Below, piece after piece: positions 34,924-45,065 of a stretch of DNA of 64,000 nt (positions are counted from its first letter, which is position 1; each line of letters starts with the position of its first letter). The stretch covers positions 1 through 64,000 of the forward strand of contig RAYB01000006.1 in NCBI GenBank assembly GCA_003669055.1, written 5' to 3'. The DNA comes from a bacterium 1XD21-70 (GTDB lineage: Bacteria; Bacillota; Clostridia; Lachnospirales; Lachnospiraceae). The position numbers and the translations under genes are program-made. The notes under the pieces were generated by a model. The model did not search any database. It saw nothing but the letters and a program-made list of their open reading frames with translations, and was not told the origin of the DNA.

Positions 34924-35850
34924 ATGGAGACAAGAATTACGGAATTATTAGGAATCGAATATCCAATCATCCAGGGAGGCATGGCCTGGGTGGCGGAGAA
35001 CCATTTGGCAGCCGCCGTGTCAGAGGCAGGAGGCCTGGGGCTGATCGGAGGTGCCAATGCACCGGGTGAAGTGATCCGTGACTATATCCGCAAGGTGAAG
35101 GAAGTAACCGACAAGCCATTTGGCGTCAATGTGATGCTGATGAGCCCTTATGCGGACGACGTGGCAAAGGTAGTTGTGGAGGAAGGCGTCAAGGTAGTGA
35201 CCACAGGTGCCGGCAATCCTGAAAAATATATGGAACTTTGGAAAAATGCCGGAATCCGGGTCATACCGGTAGTGGCGTCCGTGGCTTTGGCTAAACGGAT
35301 GGAAAAGTATGGTGCAGATGCTGTGGTTGCTGAGGGAACGGAGTCCGGCGGCCATATCGGTGAGGCGACTACTATGACCCTGGTACCCCAGGTTGCAGAT
35401 GCCGTATCGATTCCGGTGATTGCTGCCGGCGGTATCGGCGACGGCAGAGGGATTGCAGCAGCATTTATGCTGGGAGCCGAGGCAGTACAGATGGGAACCC
35501 GTTTTTTGGTGGCAAAAGAATGTGTCGTACACCAGAATTATAAAGACAGGGTGCTGAAAGCAAAGGATATTGATTCTGCAGTAACCGGCAGAACCCACGG
35601 ACACCCGGTGCGCTGCCTGCGGAACCAGATGACCCGGGAATATGTAAAGCTGGAGAGCCAGGGCAAAAGCTTTGAGGAACTGGAATACCTGACGCTGGGC
35701 ACGCTGCGCAAGGCAGTGCAGGAAGGCGATGTAGTCAACGGCACCATAATGGCAGGTCAGATTGCAGGCATGGTCAGCAAAGAACAGACCTGTAAGGAAA
35801 TGATAGAAGAGATGATGGCGCAGGCAAATACATTATTAAACAGGAAATAA
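34924..35850 (+). CDS. fabK: Enoyl-ACP reductase II (FMN-dependent)
   Basis: Last step of the elongation cycle, using NAD(P)H and FMN, in place of FabI. It has a TIM-barrel of the nitronate monooxygenase superfamily, with IQGGMAWV, GGHIGE and AAGGIGDGRGI phosphate/FMN-binding regions. It is 308 residues from the ATG at 34924, with a GGAGGAG site; a GTG at 34906 would include that site in the protein. FabK enzymes are insensitive to triclosan. Confidence 0.94.
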   Translation: METRITELLGIEYPIIQGGMAWVAENHLAAAVSEAGGLGLIGGANAPGEVIRDYIRKVKEVTDKPFGVNVMLMSPYADDVAKVVVEEGVKVVTTGAGNPEKYMELWKNAGIRVIPVVASVALAKRMEKYGADAVVAEGTESGGHIGEATTMTLVPQVADAVSIPVIAAGGIGDGRGIAAAFMLGAEAVQMGTRFLVAKECVVHQNYKDRVLKAKDIDSAVTGRTHGHPVRCLRNQMTREYVKLESQGKSFEELEYLTLGTLRKAVQEGDVVNGTIMAGQIAGMVSKEQTCKEMIEEMMAQANTLLNRK

Positions 35851-35910
35851 TGGCACAAATTTAGAATCTGGTTGGAAAACCTCAGCAAGAAGAAAGAAGG
35901 AGTATGGCCA

Positions 35911-36834
35911 ATGAGTAAAATTGCATTTATTTACCCCGGACAGGGTGCGCAGGCCTGTGGGATGGGAAAAGATTTTTATGAGCAGACCGAGATTGGGAAG
36001 CAGGTTTTTGACCTGGCCAGCAGTTTGCTGGGATTTTCCGTGCCGGAATTATGTTTTACGGAGAATGACCGTCTGGATATCACGGAATATACCCAGGCGG
36101 CAATGGTGACAACAAGCATTGCAATGACAAAGGTATTGGAAGAGAAAGGAATAAAGCCGGATGCGGCGGCCGGCCTTAGCCTTGGTGAGTATTGTGCCCT
36201 CTACGCGGCCGGTGTGATGAGTGAAGGGGATGCCATCGCCACGGTGCGTCAGAGGGGGATCCTGATGCAGGAGGAGGTTCCGGTAGGACAAGGAGGCATG
36301 GCGGCGATCCTGGCCATGGATGCCGCTGCAATTGAAGATGTGATTGCGGATATCGAGGGCGTGCAGATTGCCAATTATAACTGCCCGGGCCAGATTGTGA
36401 TCTCCGGGAAAAAAGAATCAGTGGAAGCTGCCTGCGGGAAGCTGAAGGAGGCGGGCGCAAAGCGGACAGTAATGCTGAATGTCAGCGGGCCGTTCCATTC
36501 CCGGATGCTGACGGGTGCAGGGGAAAAATTAGAAAAGGTGTTAGAGCCGGTTGAGGTACATACCCCGGCGGTGCCATATGTGGCGAATGTGACGGCATCC
36601 TATGTAACAGAGGCGGATCAGGTAAAACCGTTGCTGGTGCAGCAGGTGTCCTCTTCGGTGCGGTGGCAGCAGAGCATGGAATTGCTGCTCGCGGACGGAT
36701 ATGACATCTTTATTGAAATAGGACCCGGAAAAACCCTGGCGGGATTTATGAAGAAGATCAATCGGACTGTAAAAGTCCTGAATATAGAGAAACTGGAAGA
36801 TGTAGACAAAGTGGCAGAGGCGTTGCAACAATAA
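35911..36834 (+). CDS. fabD: Malonyl-CoA:ACP transacylase
   Basis: Moves malonyl from CoA to ACP. Motifs: FIYPGQGAQ at the start, the nucleophile Ser in [10 protein letters not shown], His in GPFHSRM. It is 307 residues from the ATG at 35911 (GAAGGAG upstream). The stop overlaps an ATG for fabG, but the better fabG start is downstream. Confidence 0.96.
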   Translation: MSKIAFIYPGQGAQACGMGKDFYEQTEIGKQVFDLASSLLGFSVPELCFTENDRLDITEYTQAAMVTTSIAMTKVLEEKGIKPDAAAGLSLGEYCALYAAGVMSEGDAIATVRQRGILMQEEVPVGQGGMAAILAMDAAAIEDVIADIEGVQIANYNCPGQIVISGKKESVEAACGKLKEAGAKRTVMLNVSGPFHSRMLTGAGEKLEKVLEPVEVHTPAVPYVANVTASYVTEADQVKPLLVQQVSSSVRWQQSMELLLADGYDIFIEIGPGKTLAGFMKKINRTVKVLNIEKLEDVDKVAEALQQ

Positions 36835-36857
36835 TGTCAGGAAAGGAAGAGAAAAAG

Positions 36858-37598
36858 ATGCTGACAGGGAAGATAGCAGTAGTGACTGGCGCCAGCAGGG
36901 GAATCGGCAAGGAAATTGCCGTGACATTGGCGTTAAAAGGTGCGACAGTAGTTGTAAATTATAACGGGTCTGCGGCCAAGGCAGAGGAAGTGGTGAAAGA
37001 GATCGAGGCTGCCGGCGGTAAGGCAGAGGCAGTGCAGTGCAATGTTTCTGATTACGGTAAGGCAGAGGAACTGTTAAATTATGTGGTAAAACAGTACGGC
37101 AGGGTGGACATCCTGGTAAACAATGCCGGGATTACCCGTGATAACCTGCTGATGAAAATGAGCGAAGAAGATTTCGATGCGGTTTTGAATACAAACCTGA
37201 AGGGGGCATTTAACTGTGTCCGCCATGTTGCGCGGCAGATGTTAAAGCAGAAGGCTGGCCGGATCATCAATATCTCTTCGGTATCCGGTGTCCTGGGAAA
37301 TGCCGGGCAGGCCAATTACTGTGCATCAAAGGCCGGCCTGATCGGCCTCACCAAGTCAGTGGCCAGGGAACTGGCCAGCCGGGGGATTACGGTGAATGCG
37401 GTAGCCCCGGGCTTTATTGACACTGAGATGACCCAGGTTCTGCCGGATGCAATAAAAGCTGCTGCCGTAGAACAGATTCCTATGAAGCACTTTGGCGAGA
37501 CAAAGGATATTGCCAATACAGTAGCATTCTTAGCATCCGAAGACGCACGCTATATTACCGGCCAGGTAATCAGCGTAGACGGCGGGATGGCGATGTGA
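36858..37598 (+). CDS. fabG: 3-oxoacyl-ACP reductase
   Basis: NADPH-dependent ketoreductase of the short-chain dehydrogenase family. Cofactor motif TGASRGIG, catalytic Ser in NISSVSG and YxxxK in ANYCASKAG. It is 246 residues from the ATG at 36858, with AAGGAAG upstream; the overlapping ATG at 36834 lacks a site. Confidence 0.96.
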   Translation: MLTGKIAVVTGASRGIGKEIAVTLALKGATVVVNYNGSAAKAEEVVKEIEAAGGKAEAVQCNVSDYGKAEELLNYVVKQYGRVDILVNNAGITRDNLLMKMSEEDFDAVLNTNLKGAFNCVRHVARQMLKQKAGRIINISSVSGVLGNAGQANYCASKAGLIGLTKSVARELASRGITVNAVAPGFIDTEMTQVLPDAIKAAAVEQIPMKHFGETKDIANTVAFLASEDARYITGQVISVDGGMAM

Positions 37599-37604
37599 CC
37601 TACC

Positions 37605-37638
37605 ATTCAGCGGTGCGGATGATGAACCCCCGCTGAAT
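37605..37638 (+). other. Stem-loop between fabG and fabF
   Basis: ATTCAGCGG (37605-37613) pairs with CCGCTGAAT (37630-37638), 9 bp, 7 nt after the fabG stop. It has no T-run. It may slow 3' decay of the upstream mRNA or set relative expression. Confidence 0.4.
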
Positions 37639-37728
37639 TCCAATATTTTGGTTCATTCCAACATAATTTTCACATTACCCATATCCAAGTAGGTAACATC
37701 CACTACAAAAAGATCAAGGAGATAGATT

Positions 37729-38961
37729 ATGAGCAGAAGAGTTGTTGTGACCGGCCTAGGAGCCATCACTCCGATCGGAAATAATGTAAACGAATTCTGG
37801 TGTGCATTAAAAGAAAAGAAAGTCGGGATCGGACCGATCACATATTTTGACACAACAGACTACAAGGCAAAGCTGGCCGCTGAGGTCAAAGATTTTGATG
37901 CAAAAAAACATATGGATCCCAAGGCGGCAAAGAGGATGGAGCAGTTCTGTCAGTTTGCGGTGATTGCAGCCAAGGAAGCCTTAGAGGATGCAGGGATTGA
38001 CATGGAAAAAGAAGACCCGTTCCGGGTCGGTGTCAGTGTAGGATCCGGGATCGGAAGCCTGCAGTCAATTGAAAGAGAATACAAAAAGCTTCTGGATAAA
38101 GGGCCGGGCCGGGTAAATCCGCTTCTGGTTCCGCTTATGATCAGCAATATGGCCGCCGGGAATGTAGCCATCCAATTTGGACTGAAAGGAAAATGCATTA
38201 ACGTAGTGACAGCCTGTGCGACCGGAACCCACAGTATCGGGGAGGCATTCCGTTCCATCCAGTACGGGGAGGCCGATGTGATGGTGGCAGGGGGCACGGA
38301 ATCCAGCATCACCCCGATCGGCGTGGCAGGATTTAGTGCATTGACAGCGCTCAGTACCTCGGAAGATCCGATGAGGGCATCCATCCCGTTTGATGCCGAG
38401 AGAAACGGGTTTGTCATGGGAGAGGGCGCAGGAATTGTAATTTTAGAGTCCTTAGAGCATGCGCAGGCAAGAGGCGCGAAAATATATGCAGAAGTGGCAG
38501 GCTATGGGGCTACCTGTGACGCATACCATATCACTTCTCCGGCGGAGGACGGAAGCGGGGCTGCCAAGGCTATGGAGGCGGCAATTGCGGATGCAGGGTT
38601 AAAGCCGGAGGATGTGGACTATATCAATGCCCATGGCACCAGCACACATCACAATGACCTGTTTGAGACCAAGGCAATCAAGCTTGCTTTGGGCGGGCAT
38701 GCCAAAGAGGTGAAGATTAATTCCACCAAATCGATGATCGGCCATCTTTTAGGTGCAGCCGGCGGTGTGGAATTTATCACCTGTGTGAAGTCGATTGAGG
38801 AAGGCTTCGTCCATGCTACGGCGGGCCTTACCGTGGATGACCCCGAGTGCGACCTTGATTATGTCAAGGGAGAAGGCGTGGATATGGAGGTTAACTGTGC
38901 AATCAGCAACTCCCTTGGATTTGGCGGGCACAATGCAACCTTGCTGGTAAAGAAATTCTGA
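37729..38961 (+). CDS. fabF: 3-oxoacyl-ACP synthase II
   Basis: Main elongation condensing enzyme. Catalytic Cys in TACATGTHS, the two His in NAHGTSTHHND and IGHLLGAAG. It is 410 residues. Strong AAGGAG site. Confidence 0.97.
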   Translation: MSRRVVVTGLGAITPIGNNVNEFWCALKEKKVGIGPITYFDTTDYKAKLAAEVKDFDAKKHMDPKAAKRMEQFCQFAVIAAKEALEDAGIDMEKEDPFRVGVSVGSGIGSLQSIEREYKKLLDKGPGRVNPLLVPLMISNMAAGNVAIQFGLKGKCINVVTACATGTHSIGEAFRSIQYGEADVMVAGGTESSITPIGVAGFSALTALSTSEDPMRASIPFDAERNGFVMGEGAGIVILESLEHAQARGAKIYAEVAGYGATCDAYHITSPAEDGSGAAKAMEAAIADAGLKPEDVDYINAHGTSTHHNDLFETKAIKLALGGHAKEVKINSTKSMIGHLLGAAGGVEFITCVKSIEEGFVHATAGLTVDDPECDLDYVKGEGVDMEVNCAISNSLGFGGHNATLLVKKF

Positions 38962-39014
38962 CAGATTCCAGGAGCATATCCTAACTCTACCTCAAAAATA
39001 AGGAGAAAAAGAAC

Positions 39015-39560
39015 ATGACGATTGATGAGATTGTAACACTGATCCAGGCGGTATCGGATAATGGGCTGACCAGTTTTGTATATGAAGAAGGCAATCAGAA
39101 GCTGATCCTGAAAAAGAAAAAGAAGAAAAATGTTGCCCAGGCGCCAGTAGCCCCGGTTGTGATTTCCCAGCCTGCGGCGCCGGTGATGAGCCCGGTGGCG
39201 GTGACGGTACCGGCTGCTGATGCCAGCCTTACAGGCTTCACAGGCGTTAGCCGCCTGACGCTGCCGGAGGCAGAAGCCGGGAATAAGGCGGATGCGGAAA
39301 ACAAGGAACATCTGGATATCGGTTCAGATAAAGTGGTTACCTCACCGCTTGTGGGAACCTTCTACTGCGCCCCCTCCCCGGAGGCCGAGCCGTTTGTGCA
39401 GGTGGGGGATACCGTGAAAAAAGGCCAGGTTTTGGGAATTATTGAGGCGATGAAGCTGATGAATGAGATTGAGAGCGAATACGACGGGGTCGTGGAGGCT
39501 ATTCTCGTGGAAAATGAAAATGTGGTAGAATTTGGCCAGCCGCTGTTTCGGATCCGCTAG
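39015..39560 (+). CDS. accB: Biotin carboxyl carrier protein of acetyl-CoA carboxylase
   Basis: Carries biotin on the Lys of EAMKLMNE in the C-terminal biotinyl domain (about 100-181). The N-terminal half has a poly-Lys stretch (KKKKKKN) and a Pro/Ala/Val linker. Length 181. Confidence 0.95.
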   Translation: MTIDEIVTLIQAVSDNGLTSFVYEEGNQKLILKKKKKKNVAQAPVAPVVISQPAAPVMSPVAVTVPAADASLTGFTGVSRLTLPEAEAGNKADAENKEHLDIGSDKVVTSPLVGTFYCAPSPEAEPFVQVGDTVKKGQVLGIIEAMKLMNEIESEYDGVVEAILVENENVVEFGQPLFRIR

Positions 39561-39592
39561 GGATTTGGGGATGCGGCGATAAGGAGGATAAC

Positions 39593-40021
39593 ATGAAATT
39601 GGGAATTAAAGAGATCCAGGAGATTATTCCGCACAGGCATCCGTTTTTGCTGATTGACTGCATTGAGGAACTGGAACCGGGTGTGCGTGCCGTGGGTTAT
39701 AAGTCCATTACTTACAATGAACCTCAGTTTGCAGGGCATTTCCCCCAGGAACCGGTGATGCCGGGTGTGCTGATGATTGAAGCGTTAGCCCAGGTTGGGG
39801 CGGTTGCCATTTTGAGTGTGGAGGCGAATAAGGGAAAGACGGCGTATTTTGGCGCTATCAATAATGCAAAGTTTAAACAGAAGGTCGTTCCTGGTGACCG
39901 GCTCCGCCTGGAATGCGAGATTATCAAACAAAAGGGTCCGGTGGGGATCGGCAAAGCTACGGCTACCAATGCAGAAGGTAAAGTGGCAGTGTCTGCAGAA
40001 CTGACATTTATGATTGGTTGA
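39593..40021 (+). CDS. fabZ: 3-hydroxyacyl-ACP dehydratase
   Basis: Hot-dog-fold dehydratase; active-site His and Glu lie in [31 protein letters not shown] is the family opening. It is 142 residues. It overlaps the sequence just before accC. Confidence 0.96.
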   Translation: MKLGIKEIQEIIPHRHPFLLIDCIEELEPGVRAVGYKSITYNEPQFAGHFPQEPVMPGVLMIEALAQVGAVAILSVEANKGKTAYFGAINNAKFKQKVVPGDRLRLECEIIKQKGPVGIGKATATNAEGKVAVSAELTFMIG

Positions 40022-40035
40022 TAAGAGGTAGGCTT

Positions 40036-41388
40036 ATGTTTGAAAAAATATTGATCGCAAACCGCGGCGAAATTGCGGTGAGAATTATCCGTGCCTGCCG
40101 GGAGATGGGAATTAAGACTGTGGCAGTATACTCGGAAGCGGATGCAGACAGCCTGCATACCCTGTTAGCGGACGAGGCTATTTGCATAGGCCCGGCGCCG
40201 TCGGGGCAGAGTTACCTCAATATGGAGAGGATCTTAGCGGCAACAGTGGCCATGAAGGCGGAAGCCATCCATCCAGGTTTTGGGTTCCTTTCGGAAAATA
40301 CCCGTTTTGCGGAATTGTGTGAGAGGTGCAGCATTGCATTTATCGGCCCGTCTGCCTCGATTATTAACCGGATGGGAAATAAGTCAGAAGCCCGCAAAAC
40401 CATGATGGAGGCCGGTGTGCCGGTTGTGCCAGGCGGTAAGGAACCGGTGTATACGGCAGAGGAGGCACTTGAACTGGCAAAAAGGATTGGTTTTCCGGTG
40501 ATGATTAAGGCTTCTTCCGGCGGCGGCGGCAAAGGAATGCGCATCTCTTACAGTGAGGATGATTTTGAGGCGAATTTCCAGAATGCCCAGATGGAATCGG
40601 TCAAGGGTTTTTCGGACGATACCATGTACCTGGAAAAATATATCGAAAAGCCGCGCCATATCGAATTCCAGATTATGGCGGATAAGCATGGGAATGTCAT
40701 CCATTTAGGGGAGAGGGATTGTTCCATACAAAGGCGCCATCAGAAGGTACTAGAGGAGTCTCCTTCTGTCGCGATCTCTGAAGAACTGCGCAAAAGGATG
40801 GGAGAGACGGCAGTGCGTGCGGCAAAGGCCGTGGGATACGAGAATGCCGGAACCATTGAATTTTTGCTGGATAAGGATAAAAACTTTTATTTTATGGAGA
40901 TGAATACCAGGATCCAGGTGGAACATCCGGTGACAGAGATGGTCAGCGGCCTGGATCTGATCAAGGAGCAGATCCGGGTGGCAGCAGGGGAGCCTTTAAG
41001 TGTGTCCCAAGACCAGGTCTGCCTGCGGGGACATGCCATTGAATGCCGGATCAACGCAGAAAACCCGGCAAAGAATTTTATGCCCTGCCCGGGAGTAATT
41101 ACCAATGTGCATGCACCGGGCGGCAATGGAGTACGGGTAGATACCCATATTTACAATGATTACCGGGTTCCGGCGAATTACGATTCCATGCTGATGAAGC
41201 TGATTGTCCATGGAAAAGACAGGGACGAGGCGATTGCCAAGATGCGCAGTGCATTAGGGGAATTAATCATTGAAGGAATCGATACAAACCTTGATTTCCA
41301 GTTTGAGATTTTATGCCACCCGGCATATGAGGATGGGGATACGGATACGCATTTTATCCCAACTTATTTTTCACAATATGGCAAGTGA
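40036..41388 (+). CDS. accC: Biotin carboxylase of acetyl-CoA carboxylase
   Basis: ATP-grasp enzyme that carboxylates biotin on AccB. The glycine-rich loop is SSGGGGKGMRI, with the EMNTRIQVEHPVTE block near residue 290. It is 450 residues from the ATG at 40036. Confidence 0.97.
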   Translation: MFEKILIANRGEIAVRIIRACREMGIKTVAVYSEADADSLHTLLADEAICIGPAPSGQSYLNMERILAATVAMKAEAIHPGFGFLSENTRFAELCERCSIAFIGPSASIINRMGNKSEARKTMMEAGVPVVPGGKEPVYTAEEALELAKRIGFPVMIKASSGGGGKGMRISYSEDDFEANFQNAQMESVKGFSDDTMYLEKYIEKPRHIEFQIMADKHGNVIHLGERDCSIQRRHQKVLEESPSVAISEELRKRMGETAVRAAKAVGYENAGTIEFLLDKDKNFYFMEMNTRIQVEHPVTEMVSGLDLIKEQIRVAAGEPLSVSQDQVCLRGHAIECRINAENPAKNFMPCPGVITNVHAPGGNGVRVDTHIYNDYRVPANYDSMLMKLIVHGKDRDEAIAKMRSALGELIIEGIDTNLDFQFEILCHPAYEDGDTDTHFIPTYFSQYGK

Positions 41389-41475
41389 TGGATGCCGGGC
41401 GGTAACAAATAAGCACTACGGTTGAAGCAAACAGGGATTTTATAAGAAAGAAAGCAGAGAAAGGGATGTTCGGTC

Positions 41476-43239
41476 ATGTTAAAAAATATGTTTAAAAAGA
41501 CATATACCATCATTGATACAAAGTATAAGTCGCAGAAAAAGGAAGAGGAGCCGAGCATCCCCCAGGGGCTTTGGCGTAAGTGCAACAAATGTGGCCAGCC
41601 CATTTATGTGGAGGATGTGACCAGCAACTTTTATGTCTGCCCGAAATGCGGCGGATATTTCCGTGTCCATGCTTACCGCCGGATTGAGATGCTGATAGAT
41701 GAGGGAACCTTTGAGGAATGGAATGCAGAGATGCCGTTTTCCAATCCTTTAGATTTTCCGAATTACGAGAAAAAAGTGCAGGCGGCGAAGGAACGCACGA
41801 TGCTGAACGAGGCGATTGTCACGGGAAAAGGCATGATTGACGGCCAGGAGACAGCTTTTGGTGTCTGTGATGCCAGATTCCTCATGAGCAGTATGGGGCA
41901 TATCGTGGGGGAAAAGATTACCAGGATGGTAGAACGCGCCACAGCGGAAAAACTTCCGGTTATCATTTACTCATGTTCCGGCGGTGCGAGGATGCAAGAA
42001 GGGATCGTATCCCTGATGCAGATGGCAAAGACGTCGGCTGCTTTGAAAAAACACCATGAGGCAGGGCAGCTGTTTATCAGTGTATTTACAGACCCGACTA
42101 CCGGCGGTGTGACAGCCAGCTTTGCAATGCTAGGAGATATTATTTTAGCGGAACCGAATGCCTTGATTGGTTTTGCCGGGCCGAGGGTGATCGAGCAGAC
42201 CATACGGCAGAAGCTGCCGGAGGGGTTCCAGCGGGCGGAATTTCTGCTGGCGCACGGATTTATAGACAAGATAGTGGAACGGAAGGATCAGAAAAAAGTT
42301 CTGGCACAGATCCTGCGCCTGCACAAAAAAGAGGCTCCGGTTGCCGGCATCTCCAGAGAGCCGGAACTGGCTGGGGAACCGCTGATGGCAGGCAACGTGT
42401 TCAATATGGACACACGGCAGAAAAAAGAAGACCAGAAAAAGGGATTGCCCGAAGAGCCGAGGACGGCCTGGGATACGGTACAGATTTCCCGTGCGGCGGG
42501 GCGCTTGGTGGCAACGGATTATATAGAAGAAATCTTTGATGATTTTATCGAACTGCACGGTGACAGATATTTTAGTGACGACGGCGCCATTGTGGGCGGC
42601 ATTGCTTCCTTTAACGGGATGCCAGTGACAGTAATCGGGCAGCAGAAAGGGAAAAACACCAAGGATAATATCAAGCGTAATTTCGGTATGCCGTCCCCCG
42701 AAGGTTACCGGAAGGCACTGCGGCTGATGAAACAAGCGGAGACTTTTGGCCGTCCCATTATCTGCTTTGTAGACACCCCGGGGGCTTTTTGCGGCCTGGA
42801 GGCTGAGGAGCGGGGACAGGGAGAGGCGATTGCCCGGAATTTATTTGAGATGGCTTCTTTGAAGGTGCCGGTTCTTTCTATTGTGATCGGTGAAGGCGGA
42901 AGCGGCGGCGCACTTGCCATGGCAGTGGCCAATGAAGTCTGGATGCTGGAAAATGCGATTTACTCGATCTTGTCTCCGGAGGGATTCGCATCCATCTTGT
43001 GGAAGGACAGCAAGAAAGCCCCGGATGCAGCCCGGGTTATGAAGATCACGGCCTCAGATCTCTATGAGAAGGGGCTGATTGAACAGATCATCCCGGAAGA
43101 GGAACCGGCATGTGAGGAGACGCTGCCTGTGCTGGCAAAGATTATGCGCAGGAAAATGGCAGATTTCTTTACAAAGTATGCAGCGATGGACCCGGATGCG
43201 GTTGCCGCGCAGCGTTACCAAAGATTCAGGAATATGTAG
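41476..43239 (+). CDS. accDA: Fused acetyl-CoA carboxyltransferase beta-alpha (AccD-AccA)
   Basis: A single 587-residue protein holding both carboxyltransferase subunits, which are separate in E. coli and Bacillus. The N-terminal part is AccD: Cys4 zinc ribbon CNKCGQP...CPKCGG (about 36-60) and SCSGGARMQEG. The C-terminal part from about 330 is AccA: VDTPGAFCG and GEGGSGGALA. The linker (about 300-325) is Lys/Glu-rich. No internal stop or frameshift is seen. It transfers CO2 from biotin to acetyl-CoA. Confidence 0.94.
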   Translation: MLKNMFKKTYTIIDTKYKSQKKEEEPSIPQGLWRKCNKCGQPIYVEDVTSNFYVCPKCGGYFRVHAYRRIEMLIDEGTFEEWNAEMPFSNPLDFPNYEKKVQAAKERTMLNEAIVTGKGMIDGQETAFGVCDARFLMSSMGHIVGEKITRMVERATAEKLPVIIYSCSGGARMQEGIVSLMQMAKTSAALKKHHEAGQLFISVFTDPTTGGVTASFAMLGDIILAEPNALIGFAGPRVIEQTIRQKLPEGFQRAEFLLAHGFIDKIVERKDQKKVLAQILRLHKKEAPVAGISREPELAGEPLMAGNVFNMDTRQKKEDQKKGLPEEPRTAWDTVQISRAAGRLVATDYIEEIFDDFIELHGDRYFSDDGAIVGGIASFNGMPVTVIGQQKGKNTKDNIKRNFGMPSPEGYRKALRLMKQAETFGRPIICFVDTPGAFCGLEAEERGQGEAIARNLFEMASLKVPVLSIVIGEGGSGGALAMAVANEVWMLENAIYSILSPEGFASILWKDSKKAPDAARVMKITASDLYEKGLIEQIIPEEEPACEETLPVLAKIMRRKMADFFTKYAAMDPDAVAAQRYQRFRNM

Positions 43240-43264
43240 ATGAGGACAGGGGAGGGAGAAAGGC

Positions 43265-44413
43265 ATGAAAGTTTATAATCCGTTAGTAATCGGGGATCTG
43301 GTTGCGAAATATCCTATCATACAGGGCGGTATGGGGGTGGGTATCAGCCTTTCTTCCCTGGCCGGGGCGGTTGCGAAGGCCGGAGGGATCGGGATTATTT
43401 CAACTGCCCAGATCGGATTCCGTGACCCGGATTTTCTGAAGGAACCAATGGCTGCTAATATGCGGGCAATCCGGAGCGAATTTGATAAAGCGAGGGCAAT
43501 TGCACCCAAAGGGATTATCGGATTTAACATTATGGTGGCAACCAGGAATTATGCCCAGTATGTGAAGGAAGCCATCAAGGCCGGGGCAGATATTATCATT
43601 TCCGGTGCCGGGCTGCCGGTAGATTTGCCGGAATACCTGGCAGAAGCAAAAAAAATTGCCGCAGATGCCGGGGAGACGGTGCGTACAAAAATTGCCCCTA
43701 TTGTCTCCACAGCCAAATCGGCTATGGTTATCTGCAAGATGTGGGACCGGAAGTACAAGAAGATCCCCGACCTGCTGGTAATCGAAGGCCCTTTGGCAGG
43801 AGGGCATCTGGGATTTAGCCGGGAACAGCTGGCTCATTACGGGGCAGATACTAAGGATGTGCCGCAAACCTACCATCAGGAGGTATATGATGAGGAGATT
43901 CGTGGCATCATGAAAGTAGTAAAGCAGTATGAGGAAAAATACAGCCGGCATATCCCTGTGGTGATTGCAGGAGGCATCTATACCCGTGAGGATGTAGAGC
44001 ATGCCATGGAACTGGGTGCCGATGGCGTACAGGTGGCCACGCGTTTTGTAACCACAGAGGAGTGCGACGCGCCCATGAATTATAAGCAGTCTTACATCGA
44101 TGCAAAAAAGGAAGACATCGTGATTACCCAAAGCCCGGTGGGAATGCCGGGGAGGGCGATCCGCAATGAATTTTTGGATGCCGTCAAAAAGCAGAAGGAG
44201 GAAGGGGAAAAAGCAAAAATCACGCATTGTTACCAGTGCTTGGAGCATTGTGACCCCCAAACCATCCCATACTGCATCACCAAGGCATTGTCCAATGCTG
44301 CGGAGGGTGACCTCGGCCATGCGTTGCTGTTTTGCGGCAGCAATGCTTACCGTGCCGACCGGATCGAGACGGTTGACGGAGTAATTCAGGATCTGATGGG
44401 AAAATCATCATAA
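43265..44413 (+). CDS. FabK-like flavoprotein (nitronate monooxygenase family)
   Basis: A 382-residue TIM-barrel FMN protein. IIQGGMGVGIS, GGHLGF and IAGGIYTREDV match the family of FabK and 2-nitropropane dioxygenase. It is larger than FabK and ends with a Cys-rich stretch (CYQCLEHCDPQTIPYC), which is unusual. It starts 25 nt after accDA, so it is in the fab operon. It could be a second enoyl reductase or a nitronate monooxygenase. Confidence 0.8.
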   Translation: MKVYNPLVIGDLVAKYPIIQGGMGVGISLSSLAGAVAKAGGIGIISTAQIGFRDPDFLKEPMAANMRAIRSEFDKARAIAPKGIIGFNIMVATRNYAQYVKEAIKAGADIIISGAGLPVDLPEYLAEAKKIAADAGETVRTKIAPIVSTAKSAMVICKMWDRKYKKIPDLLVIEGPLAGGHLGFSREQLAHYGADTKDVPQTYHQEVYDEEIRGIMKVVKQYEEKYSRHIPVVIAGGIYTREDVEHAMELGADGVQVATRFVTTEECDAPMNYKQSYIDAKKEDIVITQSPVGMPGRAIRNEFLDAVKKQKEEGEKAKITHCYQCLEHCDPQTIPYCITKALSNAAEGDLGHALLFCGSNAYRADRIETVDGVIQDLMGKSS

Positions 44414-44465
44414 AGCCGGGTTCCTGTCCATAGATTAAAACAAAAGAGCACAAAAAGGGTCTGAA

Positions 44466-45065
44466 ATGTTAAATTATCTATGGGGAGCCATGATATTGGC
44501 TGGAATGCTGTGGGGGTTGCTGAATAACAATCTGGAAGCCGTCACCCAAGGCCTGTTGGATTCTGCCGCCGAGGCAGTGAAGCTTAGCCTTACAATGGCC
44601 GGGATCTTGTCCTTTTGGAGCGGGATATTGGAGGTAGGGAATGAGGCAGGCCTGATTGAGTGGCTGTCAAAAAGGATGAGCCCGGTTCTGACTTTTTTAT
44701 TTCCGCAGCTAGAAAAAGACCATCCCGCCCGCCAGCCGATTGCAGTGAACATCATTGCCAATATGTTAGGCTTGGGGATGGCGGCGACGCCTGCAGGTTT
44801 AGAGGCGATGAGGCTTTTGCAAAAGGGGCGCGCCCCCGGCAGCGATTTGCAAAGTGCCAGCGACGCCATGTGTACCTTTTTAATCATCAACATCTCCTCT
44901 TTGCAGCTGGTTCCGGTCAGCATGATTGCTTACCGGAGCCAGTATGGGTCTGCCGACCCTGCGGCAATCCTTGGCTTTGCATTGGCAGCCACGGGCTGTT
45001 CGACTTTAGCGGCAGTTCTATTCTGCAAGCTGATAGAATTTGGAAAGGCGGTGGCAGGGAAATGA
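44466..45065 (+). CDS. spmA: Spore maturation protein A
   Basis: Integral membrane protein of 199 residues with a Gate (nucleoside-recognition) domain; with SpmB it lowers the water content of the spore core in Bacillus. Conserved NIIANMLGLGMAATPAG is seen. Stop overlaps the spmB start by the ATGA arrangement. Confidence 0.92.
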   Translation: MLNYLWGAMILAGMLWGLLNNNLEAVTQGLLDSAAEAVKLSLTMAGILSFWSGILEVGNEAGLIEWLSKRMSPVLTFLFPQLEKDHPARQPIAVNIIANMLGLGMAATPAGLEAMRLLQKGRAPGSDLQSASDAMCTFLIINISSLQLVPVSMIAYRSQYGSADPAAILGFALAATGCSTLAAVLFCKLIEFGKAVAGK

